54,693 nt of DNA from the NCBI GenBank assembly GCA_014803985.1, contig JAAVAO010000052.1, positions 1 through 54,693 of the forward strand, read 5' to 3'. The stretch's first letter is position 1; each line of letters opens with the position of its first letter. Position numbers and translations under genes: made by a program. The DNA is from Treponema sp. GTDB lineage: Bacteria; Spirochaetota; Spirochaetia; Treponematales; Treponemataceae. Shown piece after piece: positions 47,815-54,693 of the stretch. The notes beneath the pieces are model-generated. The model worked only from the letters and a program-made list of their open reading frames with translations. It searched no databases and was not told the DNA's origin.

Positions 47815-48660
47815 ATGAAAATAGTAAAAGTGCTTTTTTCACTTATAGTGCTTGCAATGCCCGTTGCACATTGCGAACCTTCATCTCACTCATCCATCAA
47901 AATTATAATCAACTCAAATACAAAAAACAAAAACGACGAGCAAAAAAACACGCCGCCGGCAACAAATGAAAATAGAACTCCAGAATCGCAACAAAGAAAC
48001 ACCCCTCCTTCAAGATCGCCTTCAAATCAAAATCCCGAACCTCAAGATAATGAGAATTGGAATATTGCATTGCTTGACACGGCACGAACAGTGGATTATC
48101 TTTCCGAAATTGAAAAAGACGTAATTTTAGAAATGAACAAAGCACGAAGCAATCCCAAAAAATATGCAGAGCATTATCTTGTGCCGTTTGCCAAACGTTT
48201 CCGAAGCAACGGAACGTATATGAAAGGCAACATAACTATGATGACAAACGAAGGCGTTGACGCAGTGAATGAGTGCATCAAGGAAATGTCTATGAAACGA
48301 GCGGTGGAAATTCTAAAGCCTGCAAAAGGACTCTCTCTCGCGGCGCAAAGCCATGCCACAAGTCAGGCCAAGACGGGGCAACTCGGTCATAATGGAACGG
48401 ACGGAAGCACACCGTTCACGCGCATCAAAAAGCATGGCACATATCGCACTGCTGGTGAAAATATTGCTTATGGAAGCAAAAGCGGGCGGGAAATTGTGAT
48501 AAACCTGCTCGTGGATGATGGCGTAAAAAATCGCGGACACAGAAAGAATATTCTTAATCCTGAATTTACGCAAACTGGCGTTGGCTATGCAGAAGGACAC
48601 AAAGCCTATGAAGCAGAATGTGTCATAACGTATGCCGGCGGATACGAAGAAAGAAAATAA
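47815..48660 (+). CDS. Exported CAP-domain (SCP/PR-1-like) protein
   Basis: A 281-aa secreted protein. The signal peptide ends around VAHC, which could be a relaxed lipobox. A Pro/Asn/Gln/Ser-rich spacer spans residues 30-75, then a CAP domain about 90-281: LEMNKARSNPKKYAEHY, LAAQSHATSQAKTGQLGHNG, TAGENIAYGS, NRGHRKNILNPEFTQTGVGY. The family includes extracellular proteins of varied function (lipid binding, proteolysis, host interaction), so no single role is claimed. GGGAGGAAATT immediately before ATG 47815 fixes the start. Confidence 0.88.
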   Translation: MKIVKVLFSLIVLAMPVAHCEPSSHSSIKIIINSNTKNKNDEQKNTPPATNENRTPESQQRNTPPSRSPSNQNPEPQDNENWNIALLDTARTVDYLSEIEKDVILEMNKARSNPKKYAEHYLVPFAKRFRSNGTYMKGNITMMTNEGVDAVNECIKEMSMKRAVEILKPAKGLSLAAQSHATSQAKTGQLGHNGTDGSTPFTRIKKHGTYRTAGENIAYGSKSGREIVINLLVDDGVKNRGHRKNILNPEFTQTGVGYAEGHKAYEAECVITYAGGYEERK

Positions 48661-48787
48661 CATCATCACACACGCTCTCTTTCTAACAATAAATTACTGA
48701 AGCGCAAAAACAGTTCGCACTGATGAATGTCGGCAGTCCACCACGATTCCTCTCATGCCACACGCAGCCGACAATACACCTCTTTTC

Positions 48788-48817
48788 TTGACGGATGAAA
48801 TTTTCCCCCTATATAAA
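48788..48817 (+). promoter_or_regulatory. Chemoreceptor gene promoter P1
   Basis: TTGACG (48788-48793), 18-bp spacer, TATAAA (48812-48817). The start site is predicted at about 48824-48826, directly at the C10 tract. Confidence 0.5.
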
Positions 48818-48825
48818 ATAATATA

Positions 48826-48835
48826 CCCCCCCCCC
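48826..48835 (+). repeat. Homopolymeric C10 tract upstream of the chemoreceptor gene
   Basis: Ten consecutive C, at the predicted start of P1 and 11 bp before the -35 of P2. Length change could alter transcription. The surrounding 48661-49074 has no gene; besides this tract it holds two promoters, a long-range TGTCGGC/GCCGACA pair (48728-48773) and a family A leader. Confidence 0.9.
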
Positions 48836-48846
48836 TAAAAAATTTC

Positions 48847-48875
48847 TAGACGTTTTAAAAAAGGTGATTTATAAT
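48847..48875 (+). promoter_or_regulatory. Chemoreceptor gene promoter P2
   Basis: TAGACG (48847-48852), 17-bp spacer, perfect TATAAT (48870-48875). A transcript from here would carry the full family A leader (about 190 nt of 5' UTR). Confidence 0.5.
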
Positions 48876-48928
48876 AAAACACATAAAATTAGAGAAAAAA
48901 AAACACTGCTATTGGCAGACTTTCACAC

Positions 48929-49067
48929 GTTTATCTTGGAAACATGCATCTCTACGGCACATTCCGATTTAAACTTCGCGTTACGCGCTTGTTGAGAGGC
49001 ACTTCATAGCAAATGTGTATAAAAAGTCAATTAAAAGTTTCTGCTTTCTTCTTGGCTTTTTAGGGAG
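48929..49067 (+). repeat. Family A structured leader, copy 3 (before the chemoreceptor gene)
   Basis: GTTT/AAAC arms with a 3-nt loop (48929-48943), GCACATTC (48957-48964) against AATGTGT (49012-49018), and the terminal hairpin AAAAAGTCAA (49021-49030)/TTGGCTTTTT (49052-49061) that keeps pairing through a G-U. SD AGGGAG (49062-49067) follows directly. Confidence 0.75.
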
Positions 49068-49074
49068 ACAAAAA

Positions 49075-51150
49075 ATGCTAGGATTAAAAGCAAAAATAAA
49101 CATTGCAATAATTTCCATTATTATTATTTCAAATGCATGCATCTTGATTTTTTCATACAAGAAGTCAAGTAACGAACTCACAGGAGCCATTCAAACAGGA
49201 ATGTTAGATCTTGCAGCCCGCGCAGCGGCAGAAATCCAATCGATAAACCATTCGGAATTCAAAATGCTGGAATCCCTTGCAAATTTGAGTTTTATCCGCG
49301 ACACAAACATTGACATGCATGAAAAATGGCTTCTTGCGAACAGTGCAACAGGCGGAAGCCCCAAATACTTTGGACTTGGATTTTTCAATGAAAAGGGAAT
49401 CGGTTATGCAACCACAGGAAAATGGAGCGACCTTTCCAGTCGGGAATATCTTTCCATTTCAATGCGCGGGGAAAATGCACTGATGGATCCTGACTGGAGC
49501 GCGGTAAACGGACACTTGTGTACATACTACGCTGTTCCTGTAAAATCGCCAGACGGGAAACAAATCGCAGAAATTTCTGCTGTTGTCGATGCAACAGATC
49601 TGTGCCGCACAATGCAAAACATCATTGTTGGAAAAGCATCTCATCCGTTTATCATAAGCATGAAAAGCGGAAAATATGTGGCGCACGAAAATCAAGATTT
49701 TGTTAAGAACGGAGAAAATGCGGAGGAAAATGCAGATAAAGGGTTGCAGCGGTTGATTGCGCGCGCAAAATCTGGAGAAACATCATATTGCACCTATTTT
49801 GACGAAAACAAAGGGGTAAAAATGTCTGTGGCATTCCAGCCAATTCCCGAAACAAACTGGGCTATTGTACTTTCCGCCCCTTACAACGACTTTTTTGGAG
49901 GAATCAACGAACTTTTGCGAAATATGATTTTAATTGCTTGTTTGACGCTTGCTTTTGCAATCGTTGTAGTAATCATCATTGTAAAAGTTTCTGTGCAGCC
50001 ACTTTTGCGCATAAGCCAGGCAATAGATGGAATTGCTCATGGAGAAGCAGATTTGACAAAGCGACTTGAGTCAAATGCAAACGATGAAATAGGCCGACTT
50101 GTTGGCGGATTCAATACATTCTCAGGAAAGTTGCAAACGATTGTGTCTGAACTCAAAGGCACAAAAGAAGATCTCGCAGGATATGGCGAAAGACTTTCCT
50201 CAATGGTGCAAGAGAACTCTGATTTTCTTACGCAAATGACAGATTCAATTACCGATATGAATCACGAAATCGAAAGCCAGCATCAAAAAGTTGTAAACTC
50301 CGTTCAAGCGGCAACACAAATTTCAGATGCAGTTGAATCGCTCAACACCCTTCTAAAAAAACAAACAGAGGGCGTGGAGTCTGCTTCTGCAGCGGTAACT
50401 CAAATGATTGGAAACATTGGCGCAGTGCAATCTTCCACAAAAAAAATGGCGTCTGAATTCTCTGACATTCAAACGAGCGTGCAAACGGGGATTCAACAAT
50501 CGCGCGAAGTTAATGAACAAATTCAACAAATTGAAAAACAATCACAAGCATTGAACGAAGCAAACAAAGTTATTTCCTCTATCGCCGACCAAACAAATTT
50601 GCTTGCAATGAATGCGGCAATCGAAGCGGCTCACGCAGGAGATGCAGGAAAAGGTTTTGCAGTTGTTGCGGATGAAATTAGAAAGCTTTCCGAAACTTCT
50701 GCCTCCGAATCGCACAACATTGGAACGCAATTAAACGGAATTCTCACTTCAATTTCGAGCGTTGTGACGGCTTCAGAACTTTCTGACAAGTCGTTTTCAG
50801 TAATGGGGGAAAAAATTGCAGAAACAGGAACTCTTGTTCAGCAAATTTCCAGTGCTATGGAAGAACAGGCGGAAGGATCAAAGCAAATCAGCGAAGCCCT
50901 TGCTTATATGAATACAGCAACTCAACAAGTTCGAGAGGCAAGTCAAAACGTAGATAAATCGCAAAAAGGAATCATAGGAGATGTGAATAGTTTAAGTCAT
51001 TCTTCCGACCTCTTGGAAGGAAGCATTCACAATATGGAAAACCATATCGAACATTTGAATGCAAGCGAAGATTCCTTGACAAAAGTCGCAACCTCAATTT
51101 CCGGCTCAATTTATAGAATCGGAAACCAAATAGACAAGTTCAAGGTGTAA
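49075..51150 (+). CDS. Methyl-accepting chemotaxis protein
   Basis: A 691-aa transmembrane chemoreceptor. A first transmembrane helix (residues 8-27) and a periplasmic sensing region of about 255 residues with Cache-like features ([31 protein letters not shown] before the second helix) come first. A second transmembrane helix follows at about 284-307, then HAMP (to about 358) and a long coiled-coil signalling domain. The hairpin tip reads [20 protein letters not shown] (about 503-525), and [16 protein letters not shown] comes next. No C-terminal pentapeptide for CheR/CheB docking is present. The start at 49075 has AGGGAG 7 nt upstream. The ligand cannot be predicted. Confidence 0.95.
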   Translation: MLGLKAKINIAIISIIIISNACILIFSYKKSSNELTGAIQTGMLDLAARAAAEIQSINHSEFKMLESLANLSFIRDTNIDMHEKWLLANSATGGSPKYFGLGFFNEKGIGYATTGKWSDLSSREYLSISMRGENALMDPDWSAVNGHLCTYYAVPVKSPDGKQIAEISAVVDATDLCRTMQNIIVGKASHPFIISMKSGKYVAHENQDFVKNGENAEENADKGLQRLIARAKSGETSYCTYFDENKGVKMSVAFQPIPETNWAIVLSAPYNDFFGGINELLRNMILIACLTLAFAIVVVIIIVKVSVQPLLRISQAIDGIAHGEADLTKRLESNANDEIGRLVGGFNTFSGKLQTIVSELKGTKEDLAGYGERLSSMVQENSDFLTQMTDSITDMNHEIESQHQKVVNSVQAATQISDAVESLNTLLKKQTEGVESASAAVTQMIGNIGAVQSSTKKMASEFSDIQTSVQTGIQQSREVNEQIQQIEKQSQALNEANKVISSIADQTNLLAMNAAIEAAHAGDAGKGFAVVADEIRKLSETSASESHNIGTQLNGILTSISSVVTASELSDKSFSVMGEKIAETGTLVQQISSAMEEQAEGSKQISEALAYMNTATQQVREASQNVDKSQKGIIGDVNSLSHSSDLLEGSIHNMENHIEHLNASEDSLTKVATSISGSIYRIGNQIDKFKV

Positions 51151-51217
51151 AAAAACTAAAAATTACATGCACTGTCTGCATTCTTGTTCAAAGCACAGCA
51201 ATAGAGCGGCAAGTGCA

Positions 51218-51772
51218 TTATATTTCTACCGCCCCTTTTCTTACCACTATAATTTTTTCACCATCGATTTTTACTATTGTTGAAGGAATGGGCGAGCGAC
51301 TGTCTCCATCTTCAACTATTGCATCCACTTCCCGCTCGAATTCAGATATTATTTCGTCTATTTTCAACAAAACAGGTTTTCCGCTACGGTTTACGCTCGT
51401 TGAATAGATTGGGCTTTCCGTATTTTCTATCACAGTGCGAAGCCATTCATCTCCCGGACAGCGAACTGCAATTGTTTTGCCAAAATTGTTCTTGTCGTTC
51501 ACGATTATTGTGAGCGCACCGGGCCATTTTGAAAGCAAAGATTCAGGAATAAAATCATTTGAAATTTTGAGAACGTCGGATGGCTTTGAAATCAACTGAA
51601 TAAATGGCTTTGTTTCGTCCCGTCCCTTTATTGAACGTATTTTTTCATCGGTTTTTCCGACTACCCCCGAAAAACCATAAACGGTATCGGTCGGAAAAAT
51701 CAGAATTTTTCCCTGCCGTAATAATGAACTGGTAATTTCGATCGAATGTATATCATGCTTGCTGTAAATCAT
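51218..51772 (-). CDS. tsaC: Sua5/YciO/YrdC-family threonylcarbamoyl-AMP synthase-like protein
   Basis: A 184-aa YrdC-domain protein expected to make threonylcarbamoyl-AMP for the t6A modification of tRNAs. Motifs: LIFPTDTVYGFSG, IKGRDETKPFIQLIS, LSKWPGALTIIV, PIYSTSVNRSGKPV and IPSTIVKI. The short length without the Sua5 C-terminal domain matches TsaC/YrdC. The start lies 20 nt inside the end of the upstream gene, implying coupling. A YciO-type paralogue cannot be excluded. Confidence 0.85.
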   Translation of the reverse strand: MIYSKHDIHSIEITSSLLRQGKILIFPTDTVYGFSGVVGKTDEKIRSIKGRDETKPFIQLISKPSDVLKISNDFIPESLLSKWPGALTIIVNDKNNFGKTIAVRCPGDEWLRTVIENTESPIYSTSVNRSGKPVLLKIDEIISEFEREVDAIVEDGDSRSPIPSTIVKIDGEKIIVVRKGAVEI

Positions 51773-52256
51773 AAACTGGAATCTCTTGGAATGTTGAGTC
51801 TTCCTCTTTTTTCACGGTAAGCTCTCGTTTTCCTCTCGTAAAGTCAAGCAAAATCATAATTAAAAAAGAAAGAAGGAAAAACACAATTCCGCATATTTTA
51901 CAAAATTCTTCAGAAAAACAAACGCACTCTGTTCGCTTCAAAGGGCTCCCAATGTCATACAGGATGGTTTGATATGGTTTTAACCCCTTGATTTTTACCA
52001 GTTTTTCGCCTGAAGCAACATAGTCCAGTTTTCGTGCATACGCAGCAATCACATCACGATCTTTTAAAAGGGCAGTATACTCAAGATTTAACTCACCGTT
52101 GATTTTTTCTATGTAATTTGTCTGGCGGACAATTTCAATTTTTTGCCTAGACAACTGATTGTAACTCCAAATGCCATTTTGCCCTGCGAGAAAAGAAATC
52201 ACTGTATATGCAAAAACCCCTATAAAAATAGAGCCGAGGAATTTAACACGAATCAT
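51753..52256 (-). CDS. FtsB/DivIC-like septum protein with extra C-terminal membrane helix
   Basis: A 167-aa protein. An N-terminal transmembrane helix (about residues 7-25) is followed by a coiled coil (LSRQKIEIVRQTNYIEKINGE) and a YARKLDYVASGEKLVKIKG segment of the FtsB/DivIC type. Unusually a second transmembrane helix (about 120-143, FFLLSFLIMILLDF) and a charged cytoplasmic tail follow, so both ends would be in the cytoplasm. Division function is inferred from the N-terminal half. No clear Shine-Dalgarno precedes the ATG. Confidence 0.7.
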   Translation of the reverse strand: MIRVKFLGSIFIGVFAYTVISFLAGQNGIWSYNQLSRQKIEIVRQTNYIEKINGELNLEYTALLKDRDVIAAYARKLDYVASGEKLVKIKGLKPYQTILYDIGSPLKRTECVCFSEEFCKICGIVFFLLSFLIMILLDFTRGKRELTVKKEEDSTFQEIPVYDLQQA

Positions 52257-52304
52257 TATATTTTATTATCGACACAGATTTTTGTTTTCTGAAATGAAAT
52301 TATG

Positions 52305-52313
52305 TGATATAAT
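52305..52313 (+). promoter_or_regulatory. Extended -10 for the acidic repeat protein
   Basis: TGATATAAT fits the extended -10 TGnTATAAT. TTGTTT at 52282-52287 is a poorly spaced (20 bp) -35. It implies a leader of about 115 nt. Confidence 0.5.
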
Positions 52314-52435
52314 TAGTAAGTGAATTGTTAAAATAATAAGAAAAAGTGCTGATTTGGCGGATTTCTGCCGATAATGAGAGCAAGGAAATTTTCAATTTAA
52401 CTATTCCTGGAATTTTTCAAGACAAGAGGAACTGT

Positions 52436-54693
52436 ATGGGTGATTCAACTGAAAATACAAATGAAATCAACAGTTATGGGGTTTGGGTAAAGCGCGGACC
52501 TGATGAAAACGCAGAGGAATCCCCTCAGGTACATTTCAATGACACGGACTTACCTGACTTGTCTGAAAACGTGCAAGATGATGATGGTGATATGTTTATA
52601 ACTCCGCCACCAGAGCCGCAAGCAACGTCCTTTGGTGATGAAACAAAAGATGCAAGCGATACTATGCCAAACAGTGATGGAATAGAAGGATTTGATGGAG
52701 CCGATTTTAGCGCATTTGATATTCCTAAAGACATCGCCGCCCCCACGAATTCTACCGCAGATATTCCTGACGGAGAAGTTTCATTTGACGATCTGCTTGG
52801 AGGTGATAGTTCTGACGGAGAAATTTCGCTCGATGCCTTTATGAGCGGCGACTCTGATGAAATCTCCCTTGACGATTTTTTGGATGATTTTGGAGGTGGT
52901 TCAAGTCAAAAAGAAGACGATGTGCCTGACGACATGCCTCTTGATATAAACGTGAAATTTAATGAAGATCCAAAGAATCAAGTTCCAACAGAGGATATTC
53001 CTTTAGAAGATAATTCCGAGGACTCTGAAGAAATAGCAGAGCCAGAGGCAAGCGATACTGACGCAGCAGAAATTGATGAAGCTGCCGATGAAAACAAAGC
53101 GGAAGAACCTTCAGAACCCGTTCACATTTCTCCTGTTGCCACGGAAACTGTTGACTTTGCACTTGAAGAGATTTCCCTTGACGACTTTAATTTGGATGAA
53201 AGTGATGATGCAACAGCGGCAGCGCTTGGAGCATCAATAAATAGCGCGGCAACGGCAGACGATGGATTGGCAATGTTCGGAAAACCGAAGGTTGTTGATT
53301 ATGACTTAGCAATTACGGAAGATGATGTTACCCAGGCGGCACCAAATGTTGAAGAAACTGAATCTCCAAAAGGACAGGAGCAAAATACGAACACCACAAC
53401 AGTAGACAACAGCCTTCTTGAGCAGATTGTATCTGACTTGGCTGGATTAAAAAATGAAATCACATCTATTAAAGCAGATCTTGCAAATCTAAAGGAAGGC
53501 AAAATTGCCATACCTTCAGTAAAAACCGAAGACAACAATTCACCTGAAATAGACGCACCAACTTCTGAGATTGAACCGTCTACCCCTGAAATGGCAGAGA
53601 TAGACAGCATACCAAATATACCAGAGATGCCAGACGCTATTACAGAAGACGGAGAGGCAACCTCCCCTTTTTTCGATGAGGCGCCGACCGAAAAACCGGT
53701 AGAGACACAAGAAGGTTTTTTTTCAGATAACGATGATGACATAGTCGCACTTTCTGGAAATGAACTTGACAATATTGTAAACACATCTGAAATCACTGAA
53801 GAAGAAAATATTGAAGCGGACTCTGATGAAAAAGAAATTTCTCTTGAATCTGAAAATGCAAGCGAACTTGAAGCAAACGCTGAAATATCTGCGGAACCTT
53901 CTAGCGAAAATCAAGATATTTTTTTTTCAGACAATGATGAAGAAATCGCACTCTCTGGAAATGAACTCGACAATATTGTAAACACATCTGAAATGACAGA
54001 GGAAATCTCTGCACCTGAAGGAGAGGTTTTAGAAGACTCTTCTTCTGAAGAAATAGTCGCCCCTAATGCACAAGAAGCACTCGCAGAGGAAGTAGTTGAA
54101 ACTGAAGTCGAATCATTTGAAGAAGCGGAAGACACTTCGTCTGTTGGAAAGGACGAAGACGACTTTTCAACCAAATTTTCAGAAAATTCACCTTTTGGAA
54201 CCATTTCTGATGACGACATGGCTTTGGAAAGCACTGAAACTCCCGACACAGGTCTTTACATGGACATTGACAACAATGCGCTTGAAGAACCAAATCTTGA
54301 GGAAATAGAACAGAACGTTGAAGATTCAGAAGATATTAGTCTTCCAAAATCAGAAGAAATCCCCCTGGAAGGTGAAGACAAAATTATTCCTCCAGACGAA
54401 AGCGCAATAATTTCGGACGAACCAGTAATTGAAGACCCCACTTTTGAAGAGCCTATTGCAGATGAGTCTCCAGTTGAAGAACCTGCTTTTGAAGAGCCTG
54501 CCGCGGAGGACACAATTAGCGAAGAGCCGGCAATGGATGAAACCGTCAGCGAGGACACAGCCATTGAAGAGCCTATTGCAGACGAAATGCCAATTGAAAA
54601 ACCCGCTTTTGAAGAGCCTGTCGCGGAGGACACAATCTGCGAAGAGCCGGCAATGGATGAAACTGCTAGCGAAGACACTGCCATCGAAGAGCC
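52436..54693 (+). CDS. Large acidic repeat protein (3' end outside window)
   Basis: An open frame of at least 752 codons from ATG 52436 (AGAGGA 7 nt upstream) running off the window. It is very rich in Asp/Glu/Ser and has no signal peptide or membrane helix. Recurrent motifs: EISLDDF and variants (three times in residues 110-260), two copies of FFSDND...ALSGNELDNIVNTSE (DNA about 53718-53790 and 53920-53995), a short coiled coil (NSLLEQIVSDLAGLKNEITS) near 320-350, and from 54446 a 40-residue tandem repeat. I recognise the style of Treponema acidic repeat proteins but no named family. It is probably a cytoplasmic disordered scaffold, which is inference. Confidence 0.85.
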   Translation, partial: MGDSTENTNEINSYGVWVKRGPDENAEESPQVHFNDTDLPDLSENVQDDDGDMFITPPPEPQATSFGDETKDASDTMPNSDGIEGFDGADFSAFDIPKDIAAPTNSTADIPDGEVSFDDLLGGDSSDGEISLDAFMSGDSDEISLDDFLDDFGGGSSQKEDDVPDDMPLDINVKFNEDPKNQVPTEDIPLEDNSEDSEEIAEPEASDTDAAEIDEAADENKAEEPSEPVHISPVATETVDFALEEISLDDFNLDESDDATAAALGASINSAATADDGLAMFGKPKVVDYDLAITEDDVTQAAPNVEETESPKGQEQNTNTTTVDNSLLEQIVSDLAGLKNEITSIKADLANLKEGKIAIPSVKTEDNNSPEIDAPTSEIEPSTPEMAEIDSIPNIPEMPDAITEDGEATSPFFDEAPTEKPVETQEGFFSDNDDDIVALSGNELDNIVNTSEITEEENIEADSDEKEISLESENASELEANAEISAEPSSENQDIFFSDNDEEIALSGNELDNIVNTSEMTEEISAPEGEVLEDSSSEEIVAPNAQEALAEEVVETEVESFEEAEDTSSVGKDEDDFSTKFSENSPFGTISDDDMALESTETPDTGLYMDIDNNALEEPNLEEIEQNVEDSEDISLPKSEEIPLEGEDKIIPPDESAIISDEPVIEDPTFEEPIADESPVEEPAFEEPAAEDTISEEPAMDETVSEDTAIEEPIADEMPIEKPAFEEPVAEDTICEEPAMDETASEDTAIEE
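54446..54693 (+). repeat. 120-bp in-frame tandem repeat
   Basis: GAAGAGCC recurs at 54446, 54566 and 54686, exactly 120 bp apart, with about 90% identity between units. Each encodes 40 residues starting EEPIADE and containing EEPAMDET. The array continues past the window end. Confidence 0.9.

Noticed and set aside
51151..51217. ATGCACT/AGTGCAT pair between the chemoreceptor and tsaC genes as a terminator
   Set aside because: Loop of nearly 40 nt and no T tract, so a terminator is not supported.
54256..54684. Ser/Ala/Gly repeat protein on the minus strand
   Set aside because: It is the complement of the acidic 120-bp repeat; Glu codons read as Ser/Phe on the other strand.

Overview
The window looks like a chromosomal segment of a spirochaete of the genus Treponema, probably a host-associated commensal relative rather than T. 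pallidum. The reasons are the long flagellar operon running flbD-motA-motB-fliL-fliM-fliY-fliO-fliP-fliQ-fliR-flhB-flhA-flhF-flhG-(unknown)-whiG-fapA, an A/V-type ATPase operon in the order E-DUF2764-A-B-D-I-K, relaxed spirochaetal lipoboxes, and moderately AT-rich DNA. The species cannot be fixed from the sequence alone.

Layout. 1-4498 (+): phosphonate biosynthesis, with PEP mutase (aepX, carrying an N-terminal nucleotidyltransferase-like domain), phosphonopyruvate decarboxylase (aepY) and a cytidylyltransferase/2-aminoethylphosphonate transaminase fusion (pntC type). 4647-13162: envelope glycan genes, with three GT4 glycosyltransferases, a Wzi-like outer-membrane protein on the opposite strand, a WbaP-type initiating sugar-phosphate transferase, and a POTRA-plus-barrel outer-membrane protein translationally coupled to it. 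Together the two blocks suggest that CMP-activated aminoethylphosphonate decorates a surface glycan. 13320-16852 (-): a TPR-like periplasmic protein, ispG, and a formylglycine-generating-enzyme-like lipoprotein with a G9 tract. 17045-24320 (-): A/V-ATPase, whose K subunit carries the residues of a Na+ site. 24653-43435 (-): the flagellar/export/motor operon ending in two small unknown genes. 43555-45627 (-): hemW and a signal peptidase I with an unusual active-site residue. 46175-51150 (+): smpB, an unknown exported protein, a CAP-domain protein and a methyl-accepting chemotaxis protein. 51218-52256 (-): tsaC-like and ftsB/divIC-like genes. 52436 to the end (+): a large acidic repeat protein that runs off the window.

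The most unusual content is non-coding. Three dispersed, structured repeat families occur. Family A is a leader of about 140-170 nt with a 3-nt-loop hairpin, a long-range stem and a terminal hairpin that ends right at the Shine-Dalgarno sequence; it precedes aepX, flhG and the chemoreceptor gene, with a partial copy before fliQ. Family B is a pair of about 130-nt elements with paired compensatory changes. Family C is a 151-bp unit made of four back-to-back hairpins, tandemly triplicated after whiG and present again before smpB, where a cloverleaf-like palindrome has inserted into one hairpin loop. Two promoters (flbD and atpE) carry palindromes in the -35/-10 spacer, and a C10 tract lies at the predicted transcription start of the chemoreceptor gene.

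No tRNA, rRNA, CRISPR array, transposase or phage gene was recognised.
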